Positions 5,276 through 5,421 of a stretch of DNA of 5,421 bases are shown here, piece after piece. Every line of letters begins with the position of its first letter. The stretch's first letter is position 1. The notes beneath the pieces were generated by a model. It did not search any database. It saw only the letters and a program-made list of their open reading frames with translations, and was not told where the DNA came from. The position numbers and the translations under genes were made by a program. Origin of the DNA: Deltaproteobacteria bacterium (GTDB lineage: Bacteria; Desulfobacterota; Desulfobacteria; Desulfobacterales; JAUVGT01); contig JAUVGT010000344.1 in NCBI GenBank assembly GCA_030593645.1, positions 1-5,421 of the forward strand. The letters are read 5' to 3'.

Positions 5276-5421
5276 ATTGATGATGGTCTCGTAAAAAGTC
5301 CGAATTAGACGGTTTTGTAAAAAGTTCAAATTCAAGGCGTGCAAATTTCGTAATCATGAAGCGTACTTATAGTACGTTGAATGATTGCGAAATGCAGCAC
5401 AACGCAGAAGTTGGACTTTTT
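5276..5421. repeat. Foldback intergenic repeat, copy 2, cut by window end
   Basis: This is the second copy of the element at 2968-3124, in the same orientation, starting about 10 bp after the stop of the MetE-like gene. Four substitutions separate the copies over 144 bp, two of them in the inner 5' arm and two near the central hairpin. The visible 3' end reads TTGGACTTTTT, which pairs with the outer 5' arm AAAAAGTCCGAA (5291-5302) better than copy 1 does. The remaining 3' arm lies beyond the window. The A-tract/T-tract stem could act as a terminator in both directions. Confidence 0.85.

Overview
The window looks like chromosomal housekeeping DNA from an anaerobic Gram-negative bacterium. The best guess is a sulfate reducer of the Desulfobacterota (Desulfobacterales-like). 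That placement is an inference from the mix of an SSB, a short TatA, a stand-alone MetE-core-like protein and many small palindromic intergenic repeats; no single sequence proves it. Genes are moderately AT-rich and several have clear Shine-Dalgarno sites. I see no rRNA, tRNA, CRISPR, transposase, phage or toxin gene.

Left part (1-2020, minus strand): a DMT/EamA-family membrane transporter (2020-1076) is followed 46 bp later by a THUMP-containing RNA guanine-N2 methyltransferase of the RlmL/YpsC type. The methyltransferase starts at 1029 and runs off the window edge at base 1 after 343 codons. The two are probably co-transcribed. The 414-bp divergent gap (2021-2434) holds candidate promoters for both directions and an inverted repeat built on the motif CAGCAATTYTCGGTGAA.

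Middle (2435-3748): ssb (plus strand) encodes a complete single-stranded-DNA-binding protein with the DDIPF tip and is followed by a hairpin. Facing it on the minus strand is a compact two-gene operon: a small protein with three CxxC pairs, then tatA, whose ribosome-binding site overlaps the upstream stop codon. A textbook sigma-70 promoter (TTGACA, 17-bp spacer, TATATT) sits just upstream of the operon. A 144-bp foldback repeat lies between the converging ssb and tatA ends.

Right part (3749-5421): a 449-bp gap contains that promoter, a GC-richer palindromic repeat block (about 3870-4064) and a third copy of the CAGCAATTCTCGGT motif. Then comes a plus-strand gene for a 355-residue protein matching only the catalytic half of cobalamin-independent methionine synthase. 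It keeps the GSxP, KGxxTGPxT, DEPAL, HxC and PxCG motifs. A second, 97% identical copy of the foldback repeat begins just after its stop and runs off the right edge.

The genes do not form one pathway. I find no convincing new multi-gene system. The most notable items are the paired foldback repeats with a duplicated 5' arm, the motif shared by three intergenic sites, the Cys-rich/TatA operon and the N-terminally 'missing' MetE-like enzyme.
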